64,000 nucleotides of DNA from Fredinandcohnia humi (GCF_001439915.1 NZ_LMBW01000011.1:3388-67387); one strand, 5' to 3'; positions 47,372 to 57,336 are shown, counted from the stretch's first letter. Program-made: numbers and translations. Notes: generated by a model from the letters alone, not told the origin.

Positions 47372-49285
47372 GTGGAGGAAGTTAATCGGAAAAGAAAACT
47401 CCCTAAAATATGGTATTACATTGTCGTATCACTCTCAGTTTTAGGAATTGTAATATCTATAAATCAAATCTTCTCGCTTAATTTAATTGGTTTTCAACCT
47501 TATGCTACTTCTTACCTTTATTATATAATTGCGATTTTCCTATCAATCGTATTCCTAATATATCCTGCAACTAAAAAGTCATCAAGAGATTCTGTTCCTT
47601 GGTACGATGTTTTATTATTTGTTACTTCAATAATTATTAATATTTATTTTGCAATAAATGCTATAAACATTGTAAATTTTGGATGGGAATTAATTGCTCC
47701 TGTAACACCTACAGTATTTAGTATTATTCTATGGGCACTAGTTATTGAGGCTGTAAGGCGTGTTGCTGGAATAAGTTTGGCAATTGTTTGTCTTATATTT
47801 TCTTTTTATCCAATCTATGCCGGATTAATGCCTGCATTTCTTAAAGGGCCAAATTTTGACATATTTGAAACTGCGAGAAATCATGCCATGAGTTTAAACA
47901 GTATCTTAGGGATTCCTCTCCAAACTGTAGGGTCACTCATAATTGGGTTTATGTTATTCGGAGTTGTTCTTCAAAGGGTAGGTGCAGGTGATTTCTTTAT
48001 TAAATTAGCACTAGCCCTTTTTGGAAAAAGCCGCGGTGGAGCTGCAAAGGTCGCAGTCATTTCAAGTGCCTTTTTTGCAAGTTTAAGTGGAAGTGCAATT
48101 TCTAATGTGGCTACTACAGGAGCATTTACAATCCCAGCAATGAAACGAACTGGTTATAAACCACATTATGCTGGTGCAGTAGAAGCTTGTGCATCAACAG
48201 GTGGCATTATCATGCCTCCGGTAATGGGATCGGTCGCTTTTGTTATGGCTTCTTTTATGGGTCAACCATATACCTTTATTTTAATAGCAGCCATTATACC
48301 CGCACTTTTATATTTTATCAGTATCTATTTTCAGGTTGATACTTATGCATTTAAAAACGATATCAAAGGAATGCCAAAATCTGAATTACCTCCTATACGG
48401 GAAACCCTAAAAGAAGGTTGGTATTTCCTATTTTCAATTGTGGTATTAGTATATTTTATTTTTACGCTTCGATTAGAGGCATGGGCACCATATTATGCAA
48501 GTGCTCTCCTTATCCTATTGTCTTATATTAACAAAAAAAATAGACTGACACTTAAAAGATTTGGACAATTGTTTCATGAAACAGGGAGAATATTAGCAGA
48601 ACTTGTAGCCATTCTAGCAGCTGTTGGTCTTTTAGTTGGAGCATTATCACTTACTGGTGTTGCATTCTCATTTTCTAGAGAGCTTGTAATGATGGTTGGA
48701 GATAATTTATTCCTTTTGGTAGTGGCAGCTGCATTAACTAGTTTTATTTTGGGTTTTGGAATGACAGCTACATCCGTTTATATTTTCTTAGCCATAGTCG
48801 TTGTCCCTGCTTTAGTAAATATGGGAATTGAACCAATTGCTGCTCATTTCTTCGTCCTATATTGGGGGATTATTTCTAGTATTACTCCTCCTGTTGCAAC
48901 TGCAGCCTATGCTGCAGCTGGTATTGCCGAATCAGATCCAATGAAGACTGGGTTCACTTCAATGAAACTTGGCTTGGTAAAATATATTATCCCATTTTTC
49001 TTTGTATATAACCCAGCACTACTAGCCCAAGGCAGTATTACAGAAATTTTATTCACATTCATTACTGCTGTAATAGGAATTTATCTCATGGCAGCTGGTT
49101 TAGACGGTGTCATATTATCAATAAGAAATCTAAACAAAATAACGAGAATATACATATTCTCATTAGGGATTTTGTTGCTATTTCCTAATTGGCTTATAAG
49201 TTCAATCGCTTTAGGTGTTTTATTAATTACTGTTATATTATTTTCCCAACGAAAAAATACTCACGAAAAAACATTACAAAGCTAA
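47372..49285 (+). CDS. TRAP transporter fused permease (TAXI type)
   Basis: A 637-residue polytopic protein joining the small (DctQ-like, about 4 helices) and large (DctM-like, about 12 helices) TRAP permease parts. Family motifs include FFASLSGSAISNVATTG, KPHYAGAVEACASTGGIIMPPVMG and HFFVLYWGIISSITPPVATAAYAAAG. Transport is driven by an ion gradient (usually sodium) across the cytoplasmic membrane. GTG 47372 is preceded by AGGTGGG. It follows its binding protein and precedes the carboxylase genes in one unit. Confidence 0.92.
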   Translation: MEEVNRKRKLPKIWYYIVVSLSVLGIVISINQIFSLNLIGFQPYATSYLYYIIAIFLSIVFLIYPATKKSSRDSVPWYDVLLFVTSIIINIYFAINAINIVNFGWELIAPVTPTVFSIILWALVIEAVRRVAGISLAIVCLIFSFYPIYAGLMPAFLKGPNFDIFETARNHAMSLNSILGIPLQTVGSLIIGFMLFGVVLQRVGAGDFFIKLALALFGKSRGGAAKVAVISSAFFASLSGSAISNVATTGAFTIPAMKRTGYKPHYAGAVEACASTGGIIMPPVMGSVAFVMASFMGQPYTFILIAAIIPALLYFISIYFQVDTYAFKNDIKGMPKSELPPIRETLKEGWYFLFSIVVLVYFIFTLRLEAWAPYYASALLILLSYINKKNRLTLKRFGQLFHETGRILAELVAILAAVGLLVGALSLTGVAFSFSRELVMMVGDNLFLLVVAAALTSFILGFGMTATSVYIFLAIVVVPALVNMGIEPIAAHFFVLYWGIISSITPPVATAAYAAAGIAESDPMKTGFTSMKLGLVKYIIPFFFVYNPALLAQGSITEILFTFITAVIGIYLMAAGLDGVILSIRNLNKITRIYIFSLGILLLFPNWLISSIALGVLLITVILFSQRKNTHEKTLQS

Positions 49286-49325
49286 TGGTGAACTTAAATT
49301 AATCGAGGAGTAAGGAGGAAAATTC

Positions 49326-50681
49326 TTGTTTAAAAAGATATTAATAGCGAATCGCGGTGAAATTGCAGTACGGATTATTAGAACTTGTAAACTTATGGGA
49401 ATAAAAACTGTCTCCATTTTTTCTGAAGCTGATAAGGAAGCACCACATGTAAACATGGCTGATGAAGCTTATCTTGTTGGTGGTCCACGTGTAAATGAAA
49501 GTTATTTAAAGATTGATAAGATTATAGAAATCGCAAAAACAACCGGTACAGAGGCCATACATCCTGGATATGGACTCCTTTCTGAAAATAGTTCATTTGC
49601 AAGAGAGTGTGAAAAAGTTGGTATTGTTTTTATTGGTCCAAAATCTGATGTTATAGCTAAAATGGGCAGTAAAATCGAAGCAAGAGAGACGATTAAAAAG
49701 GCTGGTGTGCCTGTTGTTCCAGGGATTACACATCCACTTACCGATGCGGCCGAAGCGTTAACTATTTCAAATGGCATTGGCTATCCAATTATGTTAAAAG
49801 CATCCAGTGGCGGTGGAGGAATTGGTATGCAAGTTGTAAATACTCCGAAAGAACTACAGCATGCTTTCGTTAGCAATTCTAAGAGAGCTGAAAATTACTT
49901 TGGTGATGGTGCCATGTATATTGAGAAAGTAATACAAAGTCCTAGACATATTGAAATACAAATACTTGCTGATCAAAAAGGGAATACCGTTTATTTGTGG
50001 GAAAGAGAATGCTCAATCCAACGTCGTCACCAAAAAATCATCGAGGAGGCTCCATCAACATTTTTAGATACGGAAACAAGAAAAAAAATGGGAGAAACAG
50101 CTGTAAAGGCTGCAAAATCAATTGGATACAGTAATGCAGGAACAATTGAGTTTCTAGTAGACAATAATAAAAACTTTTATTTTTTAGAGATGAATACACG
50201 ATTACAGGTAGAGCATCCCGTTACTGAAGAAATCACGGGTTTTGATATTGTTGAACAACAAATTAAAATTAGTGCCGGTGAAGTACTATCCTTCCAACAA
50301 TCAGATGTAAAGTGCAATGGGCATGCAATAGAAGTTAGGATTTACGCTGAGGACCCAAAAACTTTTTTTCCTTCTCCAGGTAAAATAACAAAATTCGAGA
50401 TTCCTGAAGGGGAAAATGTACGTCATGAGCTAGCTATTTCTGAACATTCAACAGTCTCACCATATTATGACCCTATGATAGCAAAACTTATTGTTAAAGG
50501 GGAAAATCGTGCAGTGGCAATTAGTGAATTGGAGCAAGCTTTAAAAAGCTATAAAGTTGAAGGAATTAAAACGAATATTTCCCTTTTACTTAAAGTAGTA
50601 TCCAGTCAACCATTTATAGAAGGGGATACCGCTACTAATTTTATAGAAAAGCATATCTATTCATTATCAGATACTAAATAA
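49326..50681 (+). CDS. Biotin carboxylase subunit of acyl-CoA carboxylase (YngH/MccA-like)
   Basis: A 451-residue biotin carboxylase. The N-terminal nucleotide fold opens with FKKILIANRGEIAVRIIRTC; the ATP-grasp contains the glycine loop KASSGGGGIGMQ; the catalytic MNTRLQVEHPVTE motif and the C-terminal half are complete. It carboxylates biotin with bicarbonate and ATP. The biotin carrier is a separate small protein encoded 26 bp downstream, as in B. subtilis yngH-yngHB. TTG start behind AAGGAGGA. With the carboxyltransferase gene two positions on it should form a methylcrotonyl- or related acyl-CoA carboxylase. Confidence 0.9.
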   Translation: MFKKILIANRGEIAVRIIRTCKLMGIKTVSIFSEADKEAPHVNMADEAYLVGGPRVNESYLKIDKIIEIAKTTGTEAIHPGYGLLSENSSFARECEKVGIVFIGPKSDVIAKMGSKIEARETIKKAGVPVVPGITHPLTDAAEALTISNGIGYPIMLKASSGGGGIGMQVVNTPKELQHAFVSNSKRAENYFGDGAMYIEKVIQSPRHIEIQILADQKGNTVYLWERECSIQRRHQKIIEEAPSTFLDTETRKKMGETAVKAAKSIGYSNAGTIEFLVDNNKNFYFLEMNTRLQVEHPVTEEITGFDIVEQQIKISAGEVLSFQQSDVKCNGHAIEVRIYAEDPKTFFPSPGKITKFEIPEGENVRHELAISEHSTVSPYYDPMIAKLIVKGENRAVAISELEQALKSYKVEGIKTNISLLLKVVSSQPFIEGDTATNFIEKHIYSLSDTK

Positions 50682-50707
50682 TCCCAAATAAACGAGGAGG
50701 AATTAAT

Positions 50708-50920
50708 TTGAATCAAGTAACATCAAATATGGCTGGAACGGTATGGAAAATATTGGTCAGCGCAGGGGATCAAGTAGCGGAAGGGCAAGATGTTGTAATC
50801 TTAGAATCGATGAAAATGGAGATTCCAATACAATGCACAAATTCTGGATATGTTACGAAGATTATTGCTAGTGAAGGGGAATTTATAGATGAAGGGGATA
50901 TCATCATAGAAATAGAGTAG
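50708..50920 (+). CDS. Small biotin carrier protein (YngHB-like)
   Basis: A complete 70-residue biotinyl domain with the biotinylation motif ESMKME (Lys36) between two half-barrel strands (GTVWKILVSAGDQV and GYVTKIIASEGEFI). It carries carboxybiotin between the biotin carboxylase and the carboxyltransferase. TTG start behind GAGGAGGAA. Confidence 0.9.
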   Translation: MNQVTSNMAGTVWKILVSAGDQVAEGQDVVILESMKMEIPIQCTNSGYVTKIIASEGEFIDEGDIIIEIE

Positions 50921-50954
50921 GTTAACCAATTACTTTTTTCGGAGGAATTATGAA

Positions 50955-51872
50955 ATGAAATGGAAAGATGCGGTGAAAATTAAAGAGGTTGGGCCCAGGG
51001 ATGGGCTTCAAAATGAAAAAACTTTTATAAAAACAGAAGATAAAATTGCTTGGATTAACCATTTGTCCCATTCAGGATTAGAATACATTGAACTCACATC
51101 ATTTGTAAATCCCAAGTTGATCCCAGCATTAGGCGATGCAGAGGAGGTTGTTAAAGGGATTGACCGAGTTAATGGTGTAACATATGCTGCTTTAGTGCCT
51201 AATAGGAGGGGATTAGATAGAGCTTTAGAAGCTAATATTGATGAAATAGCAGTATTTATGTCTGCAAGTGAAACCCATAATAAGGAAAATATAAACAAAA
51301 CCATACAAGAAACATTTCCTATTATTAAAGAAACCGTTAAAGATTCATTATCAGCTGATAAGAAAGTTAGAGGGTATATTTCTACTGTTTTCGGTTGCCC
51401 CTTTGAAGGGAAAATTTCTATTGATGCAATTTTACGTATTACAGATACACTTTTTGAGATGGGTATCTATGAAATTTCACTTGGAGATACAATAGGAATT
51501 GCGAATCCGAAACAAGTTCAAGAAGTGTTAAACGAACTATTAAAAAGGTATTCTACTGAAAAATTCGCCATGCATTTCCATAACACTCGAGGTTGCGGAC
51601 TCGCAAATGCACTTACTTCACTTAATATGGGTATTACAACCTTCGATGGATCTCTTGGTGGGCTTGGTGGTTGTCCTTATGCTCCTGGAGCAACTGGAAA
51701 CCTCGCAACGGATGATCTCCTTTATATGCTACACGGTATGGGAATTAAAACAAATATTGATGAGAAAAAGTTATTGCAAGCTGCACGATATATCCAGGAG
51801 AAAATTGGTAGACAACTTCCGAGTCATAATATGCAAGTAAATCAGAATAAAGTTTGTATAAATCAAATCTAA
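50955..51872 (+). CDS. Hydroxymethylglutaryl-CoA lyase (YngG/MvaB-like)
   Basis: A 305-residue TIM-barrel lyase. The metal and substrate motif EVGPRDGLQNE opens the barrel, HFHNTRG supplies metal ligands, and GGLGGCPYAPGATGN is the family signature with the catalytic cysteine. It cleaves 3-hydroxy-3-methylglutaryl-CoA to acetyl-CoA and acetoacetate, the last step of leucine/isovalerate catabolism. Its place between carrier and carboxyltransferase genes strongly suggests that the carboxylase makes a branched glutaconyl-CoA that is hydrated to HMG-CoA. A GGAGG ribosome site precedes ATG 50955. Confidence 0.92.
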   Translation: MKWKDAVKIKEVGPRDGLQNEKTFIKTEDKIAWINHLSHSGLEYIELTSFVNPKLIPALGDAEEVVKGIDRVNGVTYAALVPNRRGLDRALEANIDEIAVFMSASETHNKENINKTIQETFPIIKETVKDSLSADKKVRGYISTVFGCPFEGKISIDAILRITDTLFEMGIYEISLGDTIGIANPKQVQEVLNELLKRYSTEKFAMHFHNTRGCGLANALTSLNMGITTFDGSLGGLGGCPYAPGATGNLATDDLLYMLHGMGIKTNIDEKKLLQAARYIQEKIGRQLPSHNMQVNQNKVCINQI

Positions 51873-51916
51873 ATAATGTATCTATTAAAAAATATGTAAA
51901 TGAAGGAGAGTATAAT

Positions 51917-53446
51917 GTGTCACTTGAAAAACAATTACTAGATAAAATTGAAACAATAAAAAAAGGTGGAGCAGAAAAATACCATCAAAAAAATGCCAAT
52001 CAAGGAAAATTATTTGTTCGAGAACGTTTAGAATTGTTATTTGACTCAGGAATCCAAGTAGAAGATGCATTATTTGCTAACTGTCAATCGGATGAATTAC
52101 CAGCAGATGGTGTAGTTACTGGCACAGGGAAAATTAATGGTCAAACAGCTTGCGTAATTGCTAATGATTCCACAGTTAAAGCCGGTTCATGGGGAGCGAG
52201 AACTGTTGAGAAAATTATACGAATGCAAGAGACTGCTGAAAAGCTCCAAGTACCACTCTTTTATTTAGTTGATTCTGCAGGTGCTAGAATTACGGACCAA
52301 ATTGAAATGTTTCCAGGAAGACGAGGAGCAGGGCGAATTTTTTACAATCAAGTAAAATTGTCAGGTAAAATTCCACAAGTATGTATTTTGTTGGGACCGT
52401 CGGCTGCAGGGGGAGCTTATATTCCTGCATTTTGTGATATCGTCATTATGGTTGATGGAACGTCTTCCATGTACCTTGGATCACCTCGCATGGCAGAAAT
52501 GGTTATAGGTGAAAAAGTTTCATTAGAAGAAATGGGCGGTGCACGAATGCATTGTTCAGTTTCTGGTTGTGGAGACATCCTTGCTAAGTCCGAAGAAGAG
52601 GCCATCAAAATGGGAAGAAGTTATTTATCATATCTACCAGCCAATTTTTCCCAAAAACCACCTGTTGCTAACCCGTATACACCTAAAAGTTTTCAAAAAT
52701 CATTAGAAGAAATCATACCAAAAAATCAAAATGCACCATTTAATATGTATGAATTTATTGATCATATCATAGATGAAGATTCATTTTTTGAAATAAAGAA
52801 ATTATTTGCACCTGAAATAATTACAGGGTTTGCTAGATTAAATGGACATTCCGTTGGCATTATTGCAAATCAACCAAGAATAAAAGGAGGTGTACTTTTC
52901 CACGATTCTGCTGATAAAGCTGCAAAATTTATTACACTATGTGATGCGTTTAATATACCGCTCTTGTTCTTAACTGACATACCTGGTTTTATGATAGGAA
53001 CAAAGGTTGAAAGAGCAGGAATTATTCGCCACGGAGCTAAAATGATTGCTGCAATGTCAGAAGTTACAGTACCAAAAATTTCAATAATCGTTCGTAAAGC
53101 ATATGGAGCTGGATTATATGCAATGGCAGGGCCCGCCTTTGAACCGGACTGCTGCTTAGCACTTCCTAGTGCACAAATTGCTGTAATGGGACCTGAAGCA
53201 GCAGTGAATGCAGTCTATGCGAACAAAATAGCTAAGTTGACTCAGGAAGAACGTTTATCTTTTATTGCCGAAAAACAATCTGAATATCGCATGGATATTG
53301 ATATTTATCGCCTTGCATCCGAAATGATTATTGATGGAATTGTATCACCAAATAATCTGAGAGACGAGCTCATAATAAGATTTGATACTTATATGAGTAA
53401 ATATATTACGTTCTCCAGAAGAAAACACCCCGTATATCCAGTATAA
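51917..53446 (+). CDS. Acyl-CoA carboxylase carboxyltransferase subunit (YngE/MccB-like)
   Basis: A 509-residue carboxyltransferase of the PccB/MccB type with both crotonase-like halves; VDSAGARITDQIEMFPGRRGAG and the LTDIPGFMIGTKVERAGIIRHGAKM segment with SIIVRKAYGAGLYAMAG form the acyl-CoA and biotin sites. GTG 51917 is chosen (AAGGAGAG eight bases before) over an upstream codon that would overlap the lyase gene. The keeping of FPGRRGAGRIFYNQ resembles methylcrotonyl-CoA carboxylase beta subunits. It transfers CO2 from biotin to the gamma carbon of 3-methylcrotonyl-CoA or a related thioester. Confidence 0.9.
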   Translation: MSLEKQLLDKIETIKKGGAEKYHQKNANQGKLFVRERLELLFDSGIQVEDALFANCQSDELPADGVVTGTGKINGQTACVIANDSTVKAGSWGARTVEKIIRMQETAEKLQVPLFYLVDSAGARITDQIEMFPGRRGAGRIFYNQVKLSGKIPQVCILLGPSAAGGAYIPAFCDIVIMVDGTSSMYLGSPRMAEMVIGEKVSLEEMGGARMHCSVSGCGDILAKSEEEAIKMGRSYLSYLPANFSQKPPVANPYTPKSFQKSLEEIIPKNQNAPFNMYEFIDHIIDEDSFFEIKKLFAPEIITGFARLNGHSVGIIANQPRIKGGVLFHDSADKAAKFITLCDAFNIPLLFLTDIPGFMIGTKVERAGIIRHGAKMIAAMSEVTVPKISIIVRKAYGAGLYAMAGPAFEPDCCLALPSAQIAVMGPEAAVNAVYANKIAKLTQEERLSFIAEKQSEYRMDIDIYRLASEMIIDGIVSPNNLRDELIIRFDTYMSKYITFSRRKHPVYPV

Positions 53447-53549
53447 AATTATTTCTTAAATTTGCATCTAAATTATAAGCGAAAGAAATTTAATTACCTT
53501 CTTTGTTCTCAAGTTACCTGACCTTTTACTCTAGAAAGCTGGTAATAAG

Positions 53550-54903
53550 ATGACTTTTTTCAAATGTAGTTTAATAGGATTAATGTGTTTAACCTATTTT
53601 GTTGACTATTTCACATCCATACCTATAGTTCATTCATTACTTTCCGTGAATATTCTAGTAATTCTTTTAATTTTTATAAAAACCGTCGGAAGGTTAACAA
53701 AATATATGGCAGTGGGACTTCTATGCATAGGTTTTCTTATGAATATGTGGTCAAGTCCTACTACATTTTTTTCAAATATTGAGGGGCTTCAAACAAACCT
53801 TCCATTAATTGTTCTATTACTGGTTGTCCCGCTTTTATCGATTCCACTTAGGTCTAGTGGTTATCTTGCTTTTATCCTAAATTTTATTAAGAAGGAAAAA
53901 CCGCCTAATAAAACATTTTTAAGTATAACTAGTTTTCTATCATTGATTACTCCTATTTTGAATATAGGAGCTATTCGAATAACAGATGACTTCATTAGGG
54001 ATTTAAAGTTAAGAGGGGATTTATTAGCACCCGCATATTTCTTAGGTTTTGCCACAACAATGGTGTGTTCACCTTATTTTGGTTCCGTTGCCATCACGCT
54101 ATTTTATGTCGGGGTTACATACAGTGATTATTTTATATTCGGTATCACGTTTACAGCCATGCAACTTTTTTTCGGAAATCTGCTTTTTACTATACAAAAT
54201 AAAAGGAACAACACAGAAAGTAAGAGTAATTCAAATTTTCATCAGAAGTTGGAAAAAAATCTCATAGCCAAAATTTTAAAGCTTCTTTTAGTTTTATTAA
54301 TTTTAATCGGCTTATTAATACTCTTAGAAAAAGTAACAAGATGGTCAATGCTTCTTTTAGTAAGTTTAATCGCAATAATAGCCCCTCTTTTATGGGTATT
54401 AGTAACCAGAAAGTGGTCCTCTTTCAATAGCCAAATAAAAGAGTATTTTTAAAAAATTGAAAGTGGAATGAATACAGAGGTTGTCCTTTTTTCGAGTGCC
54501 GGGTTGTTTGCAAATGCCATCACGAGATCACTATTTCCAACGAGATAAAAGAAATATTCTCATATTTAGCTGACAGTTCTATTTTTATTGTGATGGTATT
54601 GATTATCTTAGTTGTTGCATTTTTTGCCTTTATTGGATTTCATCAAATTATTACTGTTCCAATTCTAGCTATGCAAATTGATCCTGTTTCAGTAGGAACA
54701 AGCCCGATTGTATTAGCATTTACGTTTATTTTAGCTTGGTTTCTTTCATCAATTATTAGCCCATTTAATGCTATCACTATTTTGATTTCAAATACAGTTA
54801 ATAAAAGTGTCTTCAAAGTAGGAATCCAGATGAACGGGATGTATGTTGTATTTTCGTAATTGGGTTAGCATCTGTCTATTTCTTACAGTTTATTATTTAT
54901 TAA
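53550..54903 (+). pseudogene. Polytopic membrane transporter, broken by a stop and two frameshifts
   Basis: The intact gene would encode roughly 440 residues with about 10-12 helices. Reading runs from ATG 53550 to TAA at 54450, continues in the same frame (NTEVVLFSSAGLFANAITRS), shifts near 54540, continues (FAFIGFHQIITVPILAMQID, FLSSIISPFNAITILISN), and shifts again near 54845 to end at 54903 (GLASVYFLQFIIY). The NAITRSLFP and SPFNAITI segments suggest a permease of the ion-transporter class, but the family was not identified. As the functional TRAP permease lies 4 kb upstream, its loss may be tolerated. Confidence 0.7.
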
Positions 54904-55002
54904 ATAGGTTGAGATATAAATTTGTGTTCAATATTTTTGAATACCACATCATGCCGAATTTTCAATGAATAGTTTGTAATGTTTTTTATTTGATGAAAAA
55001 AA

Positions 55003-55016
55003 GAATCGCTGATGAA
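55003..55016 (+). promoter_or_regulatory. Probable activator binding site (UAS)
   Basis: GAATCGCTGATGAA matches the box at 43835 in 13 of 14 positions. It lies 143 bp before the -24 GG of the next promoter. The surrounding 54904-55213 gap holds no gene. Confidence 0.55.
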
Positions 55017-55143
55017 TTTTTTACAGAATATTCACGTTATATTTTTTCATTAGTAAATCATTTGAAATTACAAAAGGTACCCGACACTATTATTTCTTAC
55101 AATAATTAATAAAAATTTCACTTAACATTAGCATTCTAAAAGT

Positions 55144-55160
55144 TTGGCACGAATATTGCA
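55144..55160 (+). promoter_or_regulatory. Sigma-54 promoter before the ADP-forming ligase operon
   Basis: TTGGCACGAATATTGCA: GG at 55146 and GC at 55158, 12 bp apart. Identical over 17 bases to the element at 43975. Predicted start near 55171. Confidence 0.9.
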
Positions 55161-55213
55161 ATATTAAAGGTATAACTAATACTGAAATTAGTAAAAGTGA
55201 AAGAGGGGGTAAA

Positions 55214-57307
55214 ATGGAACGTTTATACAGGCCGAGAAACATTGCAATTATTGGCGCATCTACTGACCCAAACAAATTATCAGGAAGACCATTACAATAT
55301 TTGAAAAATTATAGATATCAGGGAAAAATTGCAGTTGTACATCCTTATCAAGATATGGTTCAAGACTTTCCCGCTTATCGAACCGTAGAGGACATTCCGT
55401 TTGAAATTGATGTTGCTTTACTCTTAGTTCCTTCACAACAAATTCAAGATACTCTCCAAAGCTGCGGTGAACAAGGTATTAAATTTGCAATTATCATTGC
55501 AAGTGGCTTTGCAGAAGCTGGTAATACTAGTTTGCAAGATAACCTAAAATTAATTTCTAAAAAAACTGGAATAAGAATTATTGGACCTAATTGTATAGGC
55601 ATTATCAATGTAAATGATGGGATACCCATCACATTTTCAACAGTCTTAAAAAATAATATTCCAAAGCCTGGTACTATCGCTATTGTTAGTCAAAGCGGTG
55701 CAATTGCAAATTCTATTATGCAGTCTTGTATTAAAAGAAATATTGGAATTCATTCCGTAACTTCTGTAGGTAATGAAGTAGATATAGATTGTTTGGAGGT
55801 AGTGGATTACTTATTGGATGATCCAAATGTTAGTATGATTCCAATGTTCATCGAGGGCTTATCAGACGGTAATAGGTTAGTAGAACTTGGACAAAAAGCA
55901 AAAAATAAAAATAAAATGATTTATATTTTACATGCAGGATCAAGTTCTGGAGCTCAAACTGCGTCTATGTCCCATACAGGTAGAATAGCTCACAGTTCTA
56001 ATAAAATATGGAAAAACATTTGTGATCAAGCGGGAATTAGTATTATCCCAACTATTGAAGAACTATTATTATTGGCAGAATTAGAAAATAGTTTTGGTAA
56101 AACTAGATATGAAATGCCTACTGACACAAATCATGGATTAGCAGTATTAACCGTATCAGGTGGATTAGGAGTAATGATTGCTGAGGAATGTTACAAAAAA
56201 GGTTTACCGCTTTCGAAGTTTGAACTACATACAACTCAAACTCTAAAAGAACTTGCAAATCTACCTTCAATTCAAAATCCAATTGATACTGCTTTATTTG
56301 CAGATACAAATGATTATTTAAAAGTCGCAAGATTACTTATTAAAGATAACAATGTTGATTGTCTAATGTTAATAATATCTAGCTTAGCTCATGACTATCA
56401 ACATCTTTCAAATGAATTACTTGAATTAGGGAAGGAGGCACGGAAATATAACAAAAAAATAATTGTCAGCTATTTATCTTTGGATGACGTATTAAGTGAT
56501 GAAATTGTCACGAAGCTTAAAAATAATCATATTGTAAGCGTCATCAACCCTATTAAGGGAGTTCAAGTACTTTCTACTTTTGTCCAAAGGGATTTAATCA
56601 CCATAAAAGATCAGGAAGAGAATAATAGCGATACGTTAGATATAAACAAAATTGGAAAGGACGCAGAAGTTGTTAATCATACTGAAATTAAACAAACCCT
56701 AGAGCAATATGGCGTACCTTTGGTCTCCCAATGTATCTGTCAAGATGTGAATGAAGCCATAAATTCTGCAAAAGAGTTTGACTATCCTATTGTTCTAAAA
56801 GTAGTTGGACCATCACATAAAAGTGATATTGGAGGAGTAAGAGTAGGGATAAAAAATGATGAAGAATTAATAACTAATTGGGAAGAATTGAAATCCATTC
56901 CACAAGTTGAAGCAATTGAAGTACAAAAAATGGTTAGTGGTAGGGAAGTAATAATTGGAGGTATTAATGACCCTGAATTTGGAAAAATTCTTATGATTGG
57001 TTCCGGAGGGATATGGACAGAAGTTCTCAGTGATGTTGCATTTACATCCCCACCAGTCAACCAAGAAAAATTAGATTATATCTACAAGCAATTAAAGAGT
57101 CCAGTTTTTAAAGGGGGTCGCAATACTAAACCAATCAATTACCGACTACTGAATGAAGTAATTACAGCTTTTTCACAATTATGGAGTAATGAAGAATTTG
57201 AAGAATTTGAAATAAATCCATTAATTGTATCTGATACAAATGCAGTTGCTGTTGATTGGCGAGCAACACGAAGTAAAAGTAATGAAAAAGTAGGAAATAA
57301 TTATTAA
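55214..57307 (+). CDS. Acyl-CoA synthetase, ADP-forming (fused alpha-beta)
   Basis: A 697-residue NDP-forming ligase. Order: CoA-binding Rossmann domain (about 1-130, RPRNIAIIGASTDPNKLSGR), succinyl-CoA-ligase-like domain (about 145-300, IVSQSGAIANSIM), a region with the phosphohistidine motif SMSHTGRIA near residue 255, a second ligase domain, and a C-terminal ATP-grasp (about 475-690, VLKVVGPSHKSDIGGVRVG, FEINPLIV). It interconverts acyl-CoA + ADP + phosphate and acid + CoA + ATP. It either activates the imported acid or recovers ATP from an acyl-CoA product. It heads an operon that runs to at least 63.2 kb. Confidence 0.88.
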   Translation: MERLYRPRNIAIIGASTDPNKLSGRPLQYLKNYRYQGKIAVVHPYQDMVQDFPAYRTVEDIPFEIDVALLLVPSQQIQDTLQSCGEQGIKFAIIIASGFAEAGNTSLQDNLKLISKKTGIRIIGPNCIGIINVNDGIPITFSTVLKNNIPKPGTIAIVSQSGAIANSIMQSCIKRNIGIHSVTSVGNEVDIDCLEVVDYLLDDPNVSMIPMFIEGLSDGNRLVELGQKAKNKNKMIYILHAGSSSGAQTASMSHTGRIAHSSNKIWKNICDQAGISIIPTIEELLLLAELENSFGKTRYEMPTDTNHGLAVLTVSGGLGVMIAEECYKKGLPLSKFELHTTQTLKELANLPSIQNPIDTALFADTNDYLKVARLLIKDNNVDCLMLIISSLAHDYQHLSNELLELGKEARKYNKKIIVSYLSLDDVLSDEIVTKLKNNHIVSVINPIKGVQVLSTFVQRDLITIKDQEENNSDTLDINKIGKDAEVVNHTEIKQTLEQYGVPLVSQCICQDVNEAINSAKEFDYPIVLKVVGPSHKSDIGGVRVGIKNDEELITNWEELKSIPQVEAIEVQKMVSGREVIIGGINDPEFGKILMIGSGGIWTEVLSDVAFTSPPVNQEKLDYIYKQLKSPVFKGGRNTKPINYRLLNEVITAFSQLWSNEEFEEFEINPLIVSDTNAVAVDWRATRSKSNEKVGNNY

Positions 57308-57336
57308 GTCAAAAAAAATAATAAAAGGGTGATTAG

